Assembly (NCBI RefSeq): GCF_030704535.1
Contig: NC_081818.1
Coordinates: 29,344,001-29,408,000 of the forward strand
DNA from: Vitis vinifera
Taxonomy: Eukaryota; Streptophyta; Magnoliopsida; Vitales; Vitaceae
Direction of reading: 5' to 3'
DNA length: 64,000 bases
Part shown: piece by piece, positions 1 through 11,691 of the stretch
Numbering within the stretch: the first letter of the stretch is position 1
Layout of the letters: the number at the start of each line of letters is the position of its first letter
Made by a program: the position numbers and the translations under genes
The notes under the pieces: model-generated
Database searches by the model: none
What the model was told of the DNA's origin: nothing
What the model saw: only the letters and a program-made list of their open reading frames with translations

Positions 1-1
1 C

Positions 2-1528
2 AACAATTATTTCACCGGAGACATTCCTATTCAGATTGGTGATCTTGCACTACATCGTATTGATCTTAGCAATAATTTACTCGTGGGAAGGATACCATCT
101 GGGTTCCAAAATTTGAGGAGCTTAGATTACATGAATCTCTCCCACAATAAACTCTCTGGCACCATTCCTTCCCTTACAACTGGACATTGATCGATTTATC
201 ATACAATGATCTGGAGGGCCATATACCATTTGAATTGCAGAATGCATCTCAGCCTGGTGCATTTGATCACAACAAGGGTTTATGTGGAGAAATCAGAGGC
301 TGGCCACACTGCAAAAAGGGGCACAGAATCAAAATGATTATTGTTATTTCTTTGTCCACCATCCTGTTTCTATCATTTGCAGTCTTTGGGTGTCTGTTTC
401 TCTCAGCCCAGAAGAAGAGAAGAGATAAAAAAATTCTACCAACAGAAGCAGCAGCTCCAAGGCATGGGGATCTATTCTCAATATGGGGCTTCGATGGAAG
501 GCTTGTTTATGAAGATATAATCAAGGCAACAAAGGATTTTGATATTAAATATTGCATAGGTGCTGGAGGTTCTAGCAGAGTCTACAAGGCACAACTGCCT
601 GATGGAAATGTGGTTGCCTTGAAGAAACTTCACCATCTGGAGATTGAGGAGCCAGCTTATATAAAAAGCTTCAAAACTGAGGTACAAATATTATCAGCGA
701 TAAGGCATCGCGATATTGTGAAACTTCATGGCTTCTGTCAGCATAAAAAAGCTATGTTTCTAATTTATGACTACAAAGAAAGAGGGAACTTGTGCAACAT
801 GCTGAGAAATGAAGTTGGAGCTGTGGAATTAGATTGGATTAAGAGAGTGAACGTTGTCAAAAGCATCGCTCACGCCTTATCCTATATGCATCATGATTGT
901 AACACACCAATAATTCATCGCGACATCTCCAGCAACAATATCCTTTTAGATTCAGAGTTAAAGGCTTTTGTATCTGATTTTGGTACCGCTAAACTTATAT
1001 ATCCAAATTCATCGAATCAAACCCTTCTTGCAGGCACATACGGCTATATTGCACCAGGTGAGTGGCTATGCCTTTTACAATGCTAAGGCCTAATGTGAAA
1101 AAATAGAGAAAGAATTACATAAACCTTGTTCTTTGCAAAATATTTATGTTTCATTTTATATTTGTTTGGTAGAGCTTGCCTACACGTTGGTCGTGACAGA
1201 AAAATGTGATGTTTATAGTTTTGGGGTGGTGGCACTTGAGACAATGATGGGAAAGCATCCAAAAGAGCTTATCACCTTACCACCCTCATCAGCACAAAGT
1301 ATAATGCTTGGGGATATATTAGACGCACGCCTCTCACCTCCTGCAGATCTGCGAGTTCTTAAAGATGTAATTCCTGTAGTAAGGATGGCGCTCAAATGCA
1401 TAGATTCCAATCTTCAATCCCGCCCAACAATGCAGCATGTGTCCGGAGCGCTTCTTGCTCATTCACCATTCCCCAAGGTGCCCTTTCATGAGATTTCCCT
1501 CTGGCATCTAATGAATCAAGATGTATAA
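2..1528 (+). pseudogene. LRR receptor-like kinase, MIK2-like, 3' part with frame break
   Basis: The gene enters from the left edge. Positions 2-187 encode leucine-rich repeats (ending in a SHNKLSGTIPS-type repeat) in one frame that meets a stop at 188-190. The continuation (DLSYNDLEGHIP, the juxtamembrane cap, a hydrophobic segment from about 340 to 410, then the kinase) is in another frame, so about one base has been lost near 180-187. The kinase looks complete over two exons: lysine motif VVALKKL, HRDISSNN catalytic loop, [25 protein letters not shown]. The intron is 1058-1172 (GT-AG), rejoining the codon for E in APE; exon 2 ends at 1528. In the family, LRR-RLK XII/MIK2-like proteins are plasma-membrane receptors for peptides or wall signals. 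The break suggests a pseudogene, but a sequencing error or an unusual allele would look the same. Family call is firm; pseudogene call is moderate. Confidence 0.7.
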
Positions 1529-2028
1529 TTCTGCTTCTAAATTTGGATCTGAAATTGAACCTTTGTTATTGAGTTCCATTCATCAACAGCTCAATCCTTT
1601 GTTTATGGACAGATTAATAATGTAACTGAAGTTATGACAACATTTGAACTTGTCATTGTCCTTTCTCCACCTGCTTCCTACAATTAGCTGTAAGGGAATT
1701 TGAGAAAACAAGATAAAATAGCTGAGGGAGGACCGTAAGAAAACATCATGGATCAATTTTTCATGTTCAAAACAGAGTACAATCAACAAAAGCAAAAGCC
1801 CATGATTCTCTCCAGGCTACTCCTTCAATCTCCTCCACCTACTTCTCTCACTCACATCTCAAAAAGGAAAAACCAACACATCAGCATTAACTTCAAGATA
1901 CAGTCTCAGCATTTTTTGTTCAATTTTTCAAGATGCCCCCAATCCCTTTAACAGATAGCATGTAAGATAAGGAAGTGACATGGGGAAGAAACAGATGGAC
2001 ATGAACTTGGTGCTATGTTTGCCTGAAA
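1529..2028. other. Convergent intergenic spacer
   Basis: About 500 bases between the stop codons of two convergent genes. They should hold both 3' UTRs. I see no other coding potential and no repeat. An AATAAA-like signal cannot be assigned with confidence to either gene. Confidence 0.6.
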
Positions 2029-5000
2029 TTAGGGTTTTGGTGACCGGTGAGGATTGTTGTGGTTATATGGAGAGGCATGTGGACCGTTTGGCATGGAGAG
2101 ACTTCTGTTTGGTTGTCCATTCCTTGATAGGAACCCTGCCTGTGCTCTAATGCCACTTCTAGAGTTAGGGGTGGAGCCCGTGCGCTCTGCTTGCATGGTC
2201 TGGAAAAAGGATGAAGAACTGGCCATGTCCTTGAGATTTGGCAGAGGCTTTAGGGCTTCAACAACTTCACTCATTAGAGGTCTGGCTTTTGGGTCCCGAC
2301 TAAGGCAGTGTGCAGCCAATTGGGCCGCTTTCTGTGCACCTTTGATTGAGAAGCGACCTTCGAGACGGGGATCTAGCAACCTATAGAACCTTCTCCTCTC
2401 TCCAAGATGAGGTCGTGCCCATTCCACAAGGTTATGCTCCCCATTTGGACGGTTTTTGTCCATGGATCTTCGCCCAGTCAACATTTCAAGGAGAACCACC
2501 CCAAAGCTATAAACATCACTCTTTGACGTAAGATGCCCTGAAAAAAGATGGAAAATATTAGATTTAGAAGGATGCACCATAATTAAGGCCGAATTTAGGA
2601 CTGCCACATGATTGCATGTCAGGGAATAGAAGGAAAATGGAAAATGAGTTGGAAGACTTTTCTCCAACAATATATGACAAGGAAATCTGCAACATATGTA
2701 CAAAGTTTAATGAGTAGAGCTGAATGAAAGAAATTATATGGGAAGAAGAGATTTACTGAAACTTGAGCATGAGACTAACTCATGGAAGTATTTTATTTGC
2801 ATTAGAAAACTAAGATGTACAAAACCATTTGGAAAGACAATTCCCAAGAAGAATTTTATAATAGGTGATCATGACCCAAACTAAAATTAGCACTGACCCC
2901 TATTTATTAGATGTAAAATGCTAAAAGCACCACTTTTCAAGTACGTAAAAATAAGAAATCACACAAGTGGTTCTGTTCCTCCTTATAGATACAGCTTACC
3001 ATATGTCCTATTGTCCATAAACTAAACTCGGAAATAATATCATTCAACAGAAAAACAAGTAATTTAAACCAGCCCCTACGGATTAGCAATCCTTATTTAT
3101 AACAGTTCTATCTTTATTCAGATACTCCTAATTGCCTTTTCAGTTGTGGCATGAGTTTAGCAATGGAATTCTGACCCCAGCCCCTACTTGAAAAAGACCA
3201 GTATCATCCACATCCTAACAGAAACAGGTAGGGCCTGTTAGTTTACAAGCCTGTCATATTGTCATACCCCAGTAGAACCCTAGTTATGGCATTAGTAGTG
3301 ATAAAAGATAACATGGAAACTGCAAAATCAATAGAGATGGCACAATGGTGGCTATATCAGTGGCAGCAGAAGTGGCTGCAGCCACGGGCTGCAGTATGGG
3401 TGACAACTTCATGAGGCAACAATTAGAAAAGAGTGATGTGAGTTTGACAACTTCAGAATTAACACATAGCATAAACATCCCTGGTTTTTGTGAGCTTAAA
3501 CACTTGGGTCTTTTGGAGGAGTAATTTGTATTACAAAGCATTTCTCCATTATTAAAAAAAAAAAGGGGGAAAATTATAACTTCTCAAATAAATATATGGA
3601 AACTGCCACCATTTCTCATGTAGAAAGGAACAAACTTTAAACAATACAAATTCTTTGGAATGTTTCAATTGGTTTAGGAATAGTCCAATTTCAGTGATAT
3701 AGTACTTATGAAGCTTAACAATGTATTGTAGTTCTATCACAACTGTATGCCAGGACACACATTCCATGAAGGTTCATGAACATTGTAGGTAACCCTGAAT
3801 TTATTTCACACACATCCACATCCAAGTATGCCATTCCACGAAGCATTCAACAAAAACATACATACCCACTAGAAATTAACAAATATATATAAAGCCAGTT
3901 AATGTCCATAGTATAATTCATATTTGAATTTAATCAAAATCCATCTAATAAAGCCCTTACACATAGAGAAATGCTATAAATTGCATCTTAGCAGACACTT
4001 AAAACAATATGTTAGGAAGACCAGAGTAAAATGAATGAAATACGAAAGGACCCTTCAATTAATGTGTTTGCTCAAAGGAGTTAGTTAGGCAGAAATGCCT
4101 CCATTGAAACAATTATAAGAAAAAGAAATGTGCTTTATGGTAACAAGGATAAAAGCTCAGGCAGCCAATAATTTTCACAAAAATAGAAGCAATAAAATTT
4201 GTCCATTAAAAAATCCAAAATTCAGTAATCCCCAAACCCTGAAGAAATGGATTGAGTTTCTCTTTGCATTAGATTGAACTTAGTTACTTAGCTAGCAGAC
4301 ACAACTTTCCATTGCCTTGATGGCATCCGAAGTTATCAGAAAGGCCCACAATTAGGTGGCAAGCAAAGGAATGGTACAGAAAAGAGAGAGGACCCTAAGA
4401 AGGATGAAGAAAATTATACTAGTGCCTCTCTAAGTTCCATTGATTTGACACAAGAGATTCACTTGGATTCCATTATCCTAACACGAAGAAGTGATAGTAC
4501 AAATGAGGAGATTTAACCAAGTGAATGACCCACAAGAAGCAATAGGTACCACACACAGACATACAAATGTAAAACGTGATTCAGGCTTGAGGAATGGCAA
4601 AACTAGGAGGAGCAGAATTAGATGGGTCACAAGAGCATAGCCACAGAAATGTCAAAAATAATAAAAATAGTAATGAGAGTTTAAGTGTAGTCACCTGTCA
4701 TCACATACTCAGGGGCTGCATAGCCATAGGTGCCCATTACACGAGTAGATACATGTGTCTTATCTCCTTCTGGACCGTCTTTGGCAAGTCCAAAGTCAGA
4801 AAGCTTAGCATTGTAGTCCTGGAAGAACAAGTTTCACAAATTGAAATAAGACAAGGATAAGTTAGGACTACTATTTGCAAAGCATTTTAAGTCACCTACC
4901 ACATCTAACAGGATATTAGATGTTTTAAAATCTCGATATATTACTGGCCTTTCAGCTTCCTCATGAAGAAAGGCAAGACCCTTTGCAGCACCAAGTGCAA

Positions 5001-8000
5001 TTTTCATTCTGATGGACCAAGGAAGAGGCAGGGCCCCTGCAGGCACATAACACCATTAAATACCAGATAACATTAAATACCACCAACCATAATGAAATTT
5101 TCTAATCACAATTCTCAAATTGATGCTATCAGTCAAAATAAACTTGCATTAACTAGATCATAACAACAAAGAGATGTTTAGTTGCATAATTTTTAACAAG
5201 TTTACCATTAAAAAGAAATGTAAAAAACAAAAAAAAAACAAAAAATGTTCTTGTAATATTTTTTTTTAGATAAGTGTGCGCATATATATTACGAGGCAAA
5301 AAGCCACAAAGCATACAGGAAGTATACAAAGTAGCCTAAGCAAAAACAACACTCACCACCCCTTAGGGAACGGCAAGTCATTACAAAAAACCTAAAAGCA
5401 AAGAGGACTCCTCTCCCATATACACCCTAACCCAACTCCACAAGTTACAAACAAAAGAATTCTTTATTTTCTGAATAGCAAGAGAGCCCCCCCTGAAAGC
5501 TAATCTATTTCTCTCCTTCCAAACCGTCCAAAAAATACACAACGGAATGGAAGTCCAAATCATTTTCATCTTTCTCCCCACAAAAGGGCCCCTCCAACTG
5601 ACTAACATCTCTTTGACTTTCTCTGGGAACACCCAATTAGCCCCAAACAAGGCCAAGACAATCTCCCAGAGAACCCTTAAAACTGTACAGTGTAAAAGAA
5701 TATGATTTACATTTTCCTCTTCACAACCACACAAAAAACACGATTTGGAAGATGTCAGCCCTGTCTTTGAAGCCTGTCCAAAGTTAGGACCTTCTCCCAA
5801 GAAGCCTCCCATGCAAAAAAAGCAACTTTGGTTGGGACCTTGTCCACCCAAATGCTCTTTTTCGGGAAGGTAATGACATTAGGGTCTGTCAACAGCTTGT
5901 AAGCATCTCTAATCCGAAAGCGGCCGTGTCCCCCTCCTTTCCATATCATTGAGTCCTCTTCATGAGAAGTCCTCAAATCCCTCAACATATGCAACAACTC
6001 TTCTAGGGCGTCCAGCTCCCAATCATTAGAGTTTCTAGAGAGTCTTATGTTCCAACCTCCTTGACCAAGGCTAGAATCCCACATCTCATTTACCGAGGCA
6101 TTCCTTTGGGCCGCCAAAGCAAACAACCGGGGAAAAGCTTGGGACAACACCTCATTTCCGCACCAATGGTCAGTCCAGAAACTAACCTTAGTCCCCTTTC
6201 CCACTTTGAACTCTATATTATCCCAACACCAAGACGACTCCTTCAAGATATCCCTCCAAGCCCCACCCCAAACGTTCCGCGAGCCTCCTTTGTTCTCCAA
6301 CCAAAACCCACATGGCCATACTTCACCCCAATCACCTTCCTCCAAAGGATTTCTTCCTCAAAGGCAAACCGCCAAATCCATTTGCCCAACAAGGCCTTAT
6401 TCAATATGTGCTACAGCGCTAGCATAAAATGTGATCCACCCAATTGTGTTGTTTGGTTGAAGACAAGAAATTAGCAACAGGGGAACTTTCCTTTCACATC
6501 TCAATTGCACTGGGGCTTTACTGGAAAATCGAATGGAATTTTAAAACATGAAACTCATCCAAAAACATGATCTACAAGCATTGCAACATCGGACAGTATT
6601 CTTATACTTCATTTAACAGATAACATAATCCAAATGGCTCTAAGCAACCCATGACCATGTAAACAATTAAGAAGATGATACGAAGATAAAAACCTCAATT
6701 TAGTAATTCAAAGGTGTATCTCATCCACAGTTTCACAAATATTATATTTACATTTGCTTAACATTCTATAACATTCAACTAGCAATATTAGAATGTTGAG
6801 GAAGAGATGGTGGAATTAGCAACCAAATCAAGAGCCTGAAAGAATTTAATCCTCAAAGCATCTTGAATTAAAATTAGATAGCATGAATCACACCTTTATT
6901 TTTATAAAGAGGCTTGATTGAGCTGTCTTAAAGCATTGGCCATCAGAAATGCACCTTCATGATCCAATGAGCACCAAACCATCAATTATCAGCTCAAAGT
7001 AAAAAATTAACAGCAAAACCAGTGGATTACTGCAAAAACTGCATTAGCTCGATCAGACACTATCTGATCGAATTGTTGGAACTTGATCCATAAAGATCCA
7101 ACTTCAGGTTTTGACAGGGTTTTCCAGGTGCTGCAACTTCAGCCTTCTTTCTTTCTATGGTTTGTGCTTGCACACACTTCCTGTGTACTTGGGTTCAGTC
7201 CCTGTGACGGTTTTAATGGCGTTTGCTTACTCATTTAGGGATAGCATAGGTTGCTAGCCAGAAGATTTTATAGCAATACAATTATCCAGATGACAATGCA
7301 TTGACCATCTACATAGAAGGTGGGGTCGAAGGAGGACATACTGCTTCTAATAATGAAATAACATAATTTGAGTTGCTCACAACTCAATGAAAACATCCCA
7401 AATAATGTATGCTAATAAACACACGCATCAAAAAAGTACTAATGGTCAAATCCTAAAATTTGAACATATACATATGTGTGTGTGTGTGTGTGTGTGTGTG
7501 TATCAATTGTAAATGCTCATCTGTTCAAAATTTAGGATTCGACCATATGATTAATTTTTATAATCACTTCAGGAAGCCAAGAAGTCAGTCCACATTCAGT
7601 TCTTTTCCAACCATTGGAAATTCTCCTTCAGATTGTGAATGATCATCTGTTCAAAATTTAGGATTCAACCATATGATTAATTTTTATAATGCATGATCCT
7701 GTTTCACATGATACTATAAAGTGATGAATAATATTGACTTGAGCACATCATGTCTTTATACATGTAACAAGTTTCCACTCCTTAAATACTTGGAAAATTC
7801 TAAATCCCAACTGGTATTGTTTTAAACTCATCCCATTCTCCTTCAGATTGTGAATGATCATCTGTTCAAAATTTAGGATTCAACCATATGATTAATTTTT
7901 ATAATGCATGATCCTGTTTCACATGATACTATAAAGTGATGAATAATATTGACTTGAGCACATCATGTCTTTATACATGTAACAAGTTTCCACTCCTAAA

Positions 8001-10816
8001 ATACTTGGAAAATTCTAAATCCCAACTGGTATTGTTTTAAACTCATCCCCAGATATCAAAAGAAGCAAAAGCAAGCCATAGACAGAACATACCAAGAAAA
8101 AGTAATAAGGACATCACCACTCTCCAGGCCCATTTCCAGGTAGCTAATTGCAAATATTGGAATAACAAAATCATCGCCATCACCAAAAGAACCCAAGCCT
8201 AAACCCAAAATTTTTTTATAGCTATCACATGGATCATGATACTTCAGATAGAAACTACAAGCATTAAAAATAAAAGGATAGTGCTCATGCAGAAAAGAAA
8301 AAATATGGCCTTATCAGGACTAATGAGACCAAGAACAGAAGGACTATCATTGCCTTTTGGAGAGTAAACCGCATTAAGTTAAGATTATTTTCAGTACATT
8401 AAAGAATAAAACCTCTGAATGCCTCTTCCACAAAATAATCTAGGGAAATCAAATTATTATGGCAATAATATATACCATATTGATATTTTAATACACGAGA
8501 TCTTAGATTAAACAATTAATACCATGCATGACAGCCAAATTCATGGGGAAAAAATAAGTTCAGTTATGTACTTCTGAAAAGGTGATTCTCCAAGCTTCCA
8601 CGAGGCATAAACTCATAAACAAGCAGCCTTTGATCATCCTCAATGCAATAACCAATTAATTTAACCAAATTAGGATGGAGGAGATCACCAAGAAAATTAA
8701 CTTCAGCCTGCCATATAATTGAAACATGAAAATATCCATAAATCATAGGAGAAGTGAAAGTAAAAAAAAAAAAAAAAAAAAGACAAAATAAGTAGCCCTC
8801 CAGGTAAAAAAACAAAATTAAAGTTGATGAGGAGGTGTCATACAAGCCATTCTTTATGACCCTGAAGTCCATCATGATTGAGGGTTTTCACTGCAACAGT
8901 AAGCCCTGTACCAGGTTTGACAGGTGTTGTTCCAGTCCCATTAATCCATCCCTTGAAAACACAACCAAACCCACCCTCACCAAGAAGACTCTCTGGTCTA
9001 AAATTCCTTGTTGCTGATTTAAGCTCATTGAAGGTGAACTTTCGGAGCTGAGAAGCAACTTTCAGTTCCTCGCCTGTGTTGGGCGTTGATGGAGTACTTT
9101 CCCCATTGCTAGTGGTTGAAGAGGATACAACTGGTGCAACTGGTTGATCTCTGCTTGTATCATTCGTAGATTTACTTTCCGCTGATTTGAACACAGAAAT
9201 CACATAATATTATTGCCTCTAATTCAAAAATAACAAGTTAGTCTCCATAGAGAAGCATTTGTAGTTCCTGAATTTGGCAAGACATAACAGATATTCCATC
9301 ATGCAGCAGAAAATGCTTCTAAATATTGCTTAAAATAAATTTCACCAGTTGATTCATGTCCATATCTCCAATCAGCGCATCCATTTATAACAAAAATGAC
9401 CAAATACTGGACCATTTACAGAAATCTTACAGTAACCCAAAATGAGATTACAACATATTCTAATGTGAGCTCATTGCTTTTAAAATATTTATCGCACAAC
9501 TTTGTCTTGCATTTTTGTTATAGAACCATAAAAAAGTCATCGCTTCCATCTTTATTTGATTACGCCCAATGACATAAAAATAATCAGGGAAACACAATAT
9601 ATCCTTATACAGTGGATAATATTAGTCCTCTTTCAGCATATTATTGAAGATAACTACCTAGACTGGTCCAATACACAAATACACAACATAACTAAAAGCG
9701 TTTCATAAACCTAATTCCCAAATAAGCATCTACACATTTTATCTTTCTATCTAAACCTGATGAAGCTGCTGCCAACACCCCTTATCTAAGTTAAATATGA
9801 ATAGATCATGATAAGAAAGCATGATTAACATTCAAATATCTCTTCTCTAACTTAGGAGTGTGTCTAGAAAAATGCGTCATGATAGCATAAACTAATAACC
9901 TATGGAAACCACCCAATACTTATTTCTAAATCCAACTACTACAACAGTCAACATCAACATAACAGGCTGTGCAAAATGGCTAAAAACCTGTTTCTCCATC
10001 GTACAATTTCAAATTCTTCCCCCTCGAGAAAGAGGGGTAAAAAAAAGAAAGTATAAAAAAGCACATGATCAAATCATAATAGTTCGTTGACGTTCTTAAC
10101 AACCTAAATGACTTCATGACTAATAAACGACAAAACCAATTATCAAGCAACCCTGTCTGTGAATGTGGATAATAGATGCTCAATGAAACCAATAATCCAA
10201 CAAACATGCACAAATGGCAAATGAACACATCCTAACTAGATAAACGACAAAACCAATTATCAAGTAACCGGTCTTTGAATGTGGACAAGTAAACACTCAA
10301 TTAAACCCATAATCCAGAAACCATGCACAAATGGAAAATGAACAATTCGATAAGCCTCTAAAGAACCGAACAAAACCCAACTTAATGATCCACTACTCAT
10401 CAAAGGAGAAAATATGGAAAATTCACACATGTTATTCTAACCAAATAATCTAATGAAGTTCAATATGTACACTCAACATTCAAGTAGCACCAATCATGCA
10501 TATGGAAAATAAGCATGATACGGTCATGCCAAACGATATAATAAGCATTCAAAAACAAACAAAACCGGACAACTTAAGAATGATAATGTAACAAAACTAC
10601 AAACAATTTTGAGAAAGGAATTAGAGAAATACCATATTGTGTGCTAGAGCTACTTACAGAGCTCTCTACTTTGGACCTTGCAGACATGCAACTCCCCATA
10701 AATCTAAACTTAATCCAACACCCTGTCGCCTCTTCTTCATCATCTTTCTTCTTCCTTCCCTTTGAATTGCCCACCTCCCAATTCCCCACCTGAATAGCAT
10801 CCGGGCCTAATCCCAT
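2029..10816 (-). CDS. Receptor-like cytoplasmic kinase VII, PBL34/PBL35-like, six exons
   Basis: Six exons on the minus strand: 10633-10816, 8844-9181, 8572-8707, 4900-5036, 4695-4818, 2029-2537. All junctions are GT-AG and the phases agree, giving 475 residues. Residues 1-110 are a polar, Ser-rich N-terminal region with the CWIKFRF block typical of PBL34-36. The kinase follows: GEGGFG loop 129-134, ATP lysine in AVK at 160, catalytic YRDFK with Asp255 (RD kinase), DFG 273-275, [10 protein letters not shown] 294-302, [12 protein letters not shown] in exon 6. The C-terminal tail is Ser/Asn/Pro-rich. Family knowledge: membrane-linked RLCK-VII kinases relay pattern-recognition receptor signals, PBL34-36 for acyl-metabolite sensing by LORE. 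The start fits because the upstream bases lack another in-frame Met and the MGLGPD start matches family members. Intron 1 is 1.45 kb; intron 3 (3.5 kb) is swollen by a LINE piece and duplications. No key kinase residue is missing. Confidence 0.93.
2538..4694 (-). other. Intron 5 of the PBL34-like kinase gene
   Basis: A 2157-base intron with GT at 4693-4694 and AG at 2538-2539 on the minus strand. It is AT-rich with no recognisable element or coding stretch. The short reading frames in it have no family features. Confidence 0.7.
5259..6412 (-). mobile_element. 5'-truncated LINE fragment (zf-RVT end) in intron 3
   Basis: On the minus strand, 6345-5381 encodes the end of a plant LINE ORF2: NKALLGKW block near 6400, a [16 protein letters not shown] region, [10 protein letters not shown], then the reverse-transcriptase zinc-binding motif with C-x2-C...H-x4-C spacing (CFLCGC...HILLHC) near 5725-5670, and the usual [10 protein letters not shown] tail. 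The frame changes about 5800, so it is dead. The 3' end is marked by a T run at 5259-5267, the A tail in the element's sense. The body starts about 6412, so it is strongly 5' truncated and lacks endonuclease and RT core. No clear target-site duplication was found. It lies in the sense direction of the host gene intron. Confidence 0.82.
7443..7545. repeat. (TG)13 microsatellite inside a 23-bp inverted repeat
   Basis: A pure (TG)13 run spans 7475-7500. It is flanked by arms 7443-7465 and 7523-7545, whose sequences are reverse complements at 21 of 23 positions. The right arm is also part of the block repeated downstream at 7620-8049. A single-strand hairpin with a TG loop is possible. Confidence 0.8.
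7620..8049. repeat. 215-bp tandem duplication in intron 3 of the kinase gene
   Basis: Units 7620-7834 and 7835-8049 are head-to-tail copies with a period of 215 bases, starting at ATTCTCCTTCAG and ending in AACTCATCCC. By eye they differ at one base (TTAAA against TAAAA near 7780 and 7998). About 45 bases of the unit also occur once more upstream at 7518-7562. The near-identity points to a recent duplication. Confidence 0.9.
9182..10632 (-). other. Intron 1 of the PBL34-like kinase gene
   Basis: A 1451-base intron. It contains a short internal repetition: the stretch near 10120-10180 (CGACAAAACCAATTATCAAG) recurs near 10240-10300 with the surrounding bases similar. Nothing else recognisable. 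Confidence 0.6.
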
Positions 10817-11691
10817 TTTCTCTGAACACCAACAAAATCAAATTCCCATTTTCTCATAAATATTTCAATCCATCAAAATCCTCCCTCCTTTACTACCTTA
10901 CTCCAAACCCTCTAAATGTCCAATACATAAAACAACACCAAAAATCAAAATTCACCGAAAATACCTCTTCACGAAAATGAAAACACCACGCCCACCCCAA
11001 AAATAATTATTAAATAACCTAAAATTCCACCCAAAAAAGGGAAACCCTTTTCAGAACCGAAAATTAGAGAATCAAATAGAGCCAAATCACTCAGACCCAG
11101 ATGAGAAAACCGGGTCCGGAAGCCTCAAATCAGAAAAATGTGCATGACCCAGATCGCAAAATGGACATGCAAGACCACAACCCCAACATCCAGACCAATC
11201 AGAAGCGAATATTTCATCAATCGTCCAATTCGGAGCCCAAAAAACCCTAGGAATCGAATCCAATAAGGTGACAACCTCAAAGTTAAAATGCACTCCCAAT
11301 TATCACTTTTTTGTCCGCCCACCACACCCACCCACCGCCAGGGAACTCCATTAACTTCACAAAACCGGCATTAGGGTTTTTAGAGAGTAAAAATGGCGAC
11401 AAAAGTAGCTTTCGCGGCCACTGAAGAACAGAGAGAGGGGGGGAGAGAGAAACGTGCGTTTTGCGTGAAAAGCAGTGACAGAAGAGAGTGAGTACTGAAG
11501 ACAGAGGTGGGCAACAAAACAACGTCGGTGACGGAATTAGCGTGAATGCAAAAACTTCATTGGCTGGCCTAGTATTTCTGTAAGAGAAAAGATAGGATCT
11601 TATTGGAGGGTGAGATAGACGCGTGCTCGACGGCGTGAACTGCGGGTCCATTTTATCAACTCAATGTCACACCTCACGATACAACAGTAAC
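10817..11691 (-). promoter_or_regulatory. Leader and promoter of the PBL34-like kinase gene
   Basis: Upstream of the kinase start, the minus strand reads as a plant 5' leader: CT-rich stretch at 11429-11455 and an AAACCCTAATG block at about 11365-11380. The transcription start is not fixed by the sequence but is probably upstream of 11400. If it lies above 11495, the leader contains the miR156-complementary 20-mer listed separately. Short reading frames here have no family features and may be upstream ORFs. Confidence 0.5.
11476..11495 (+). other. 20-mer matching miR156 at 19 of 20 bases
   Basis: The plus strand reads TGACAGAAGAGAGTGAGTAC; the canonical miR156 sequence has GCAC at the end. 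On the minus strand, the sense of the kinase gene, this is a near-perfect miR156 target site with one mismatch near the miRNA 3' end. I looked on both sides within about 150 bases for the complementary star arm of a MIR156 hairpin and found none. It is therefore more likely a target-like site, or chance, than a miRNA gene. Confidence 0.5.

Noticed and set aside
2054-2531. Plus-strand frames across the kinase's last exon
   Set aside because: Antisense shadows of exon 6; the minus strand has kinase motifs and correct splice phases.
11476-11495. A MIR156 gene
   Set aside because: No complementary star arm or hairpin was found on either side; kept only as a target-like site.
11087-11651. Small reading frames upstream of the kinase gene as proteins
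   Set aside because: No family features; they lie in the likely 5' leader and promoter.
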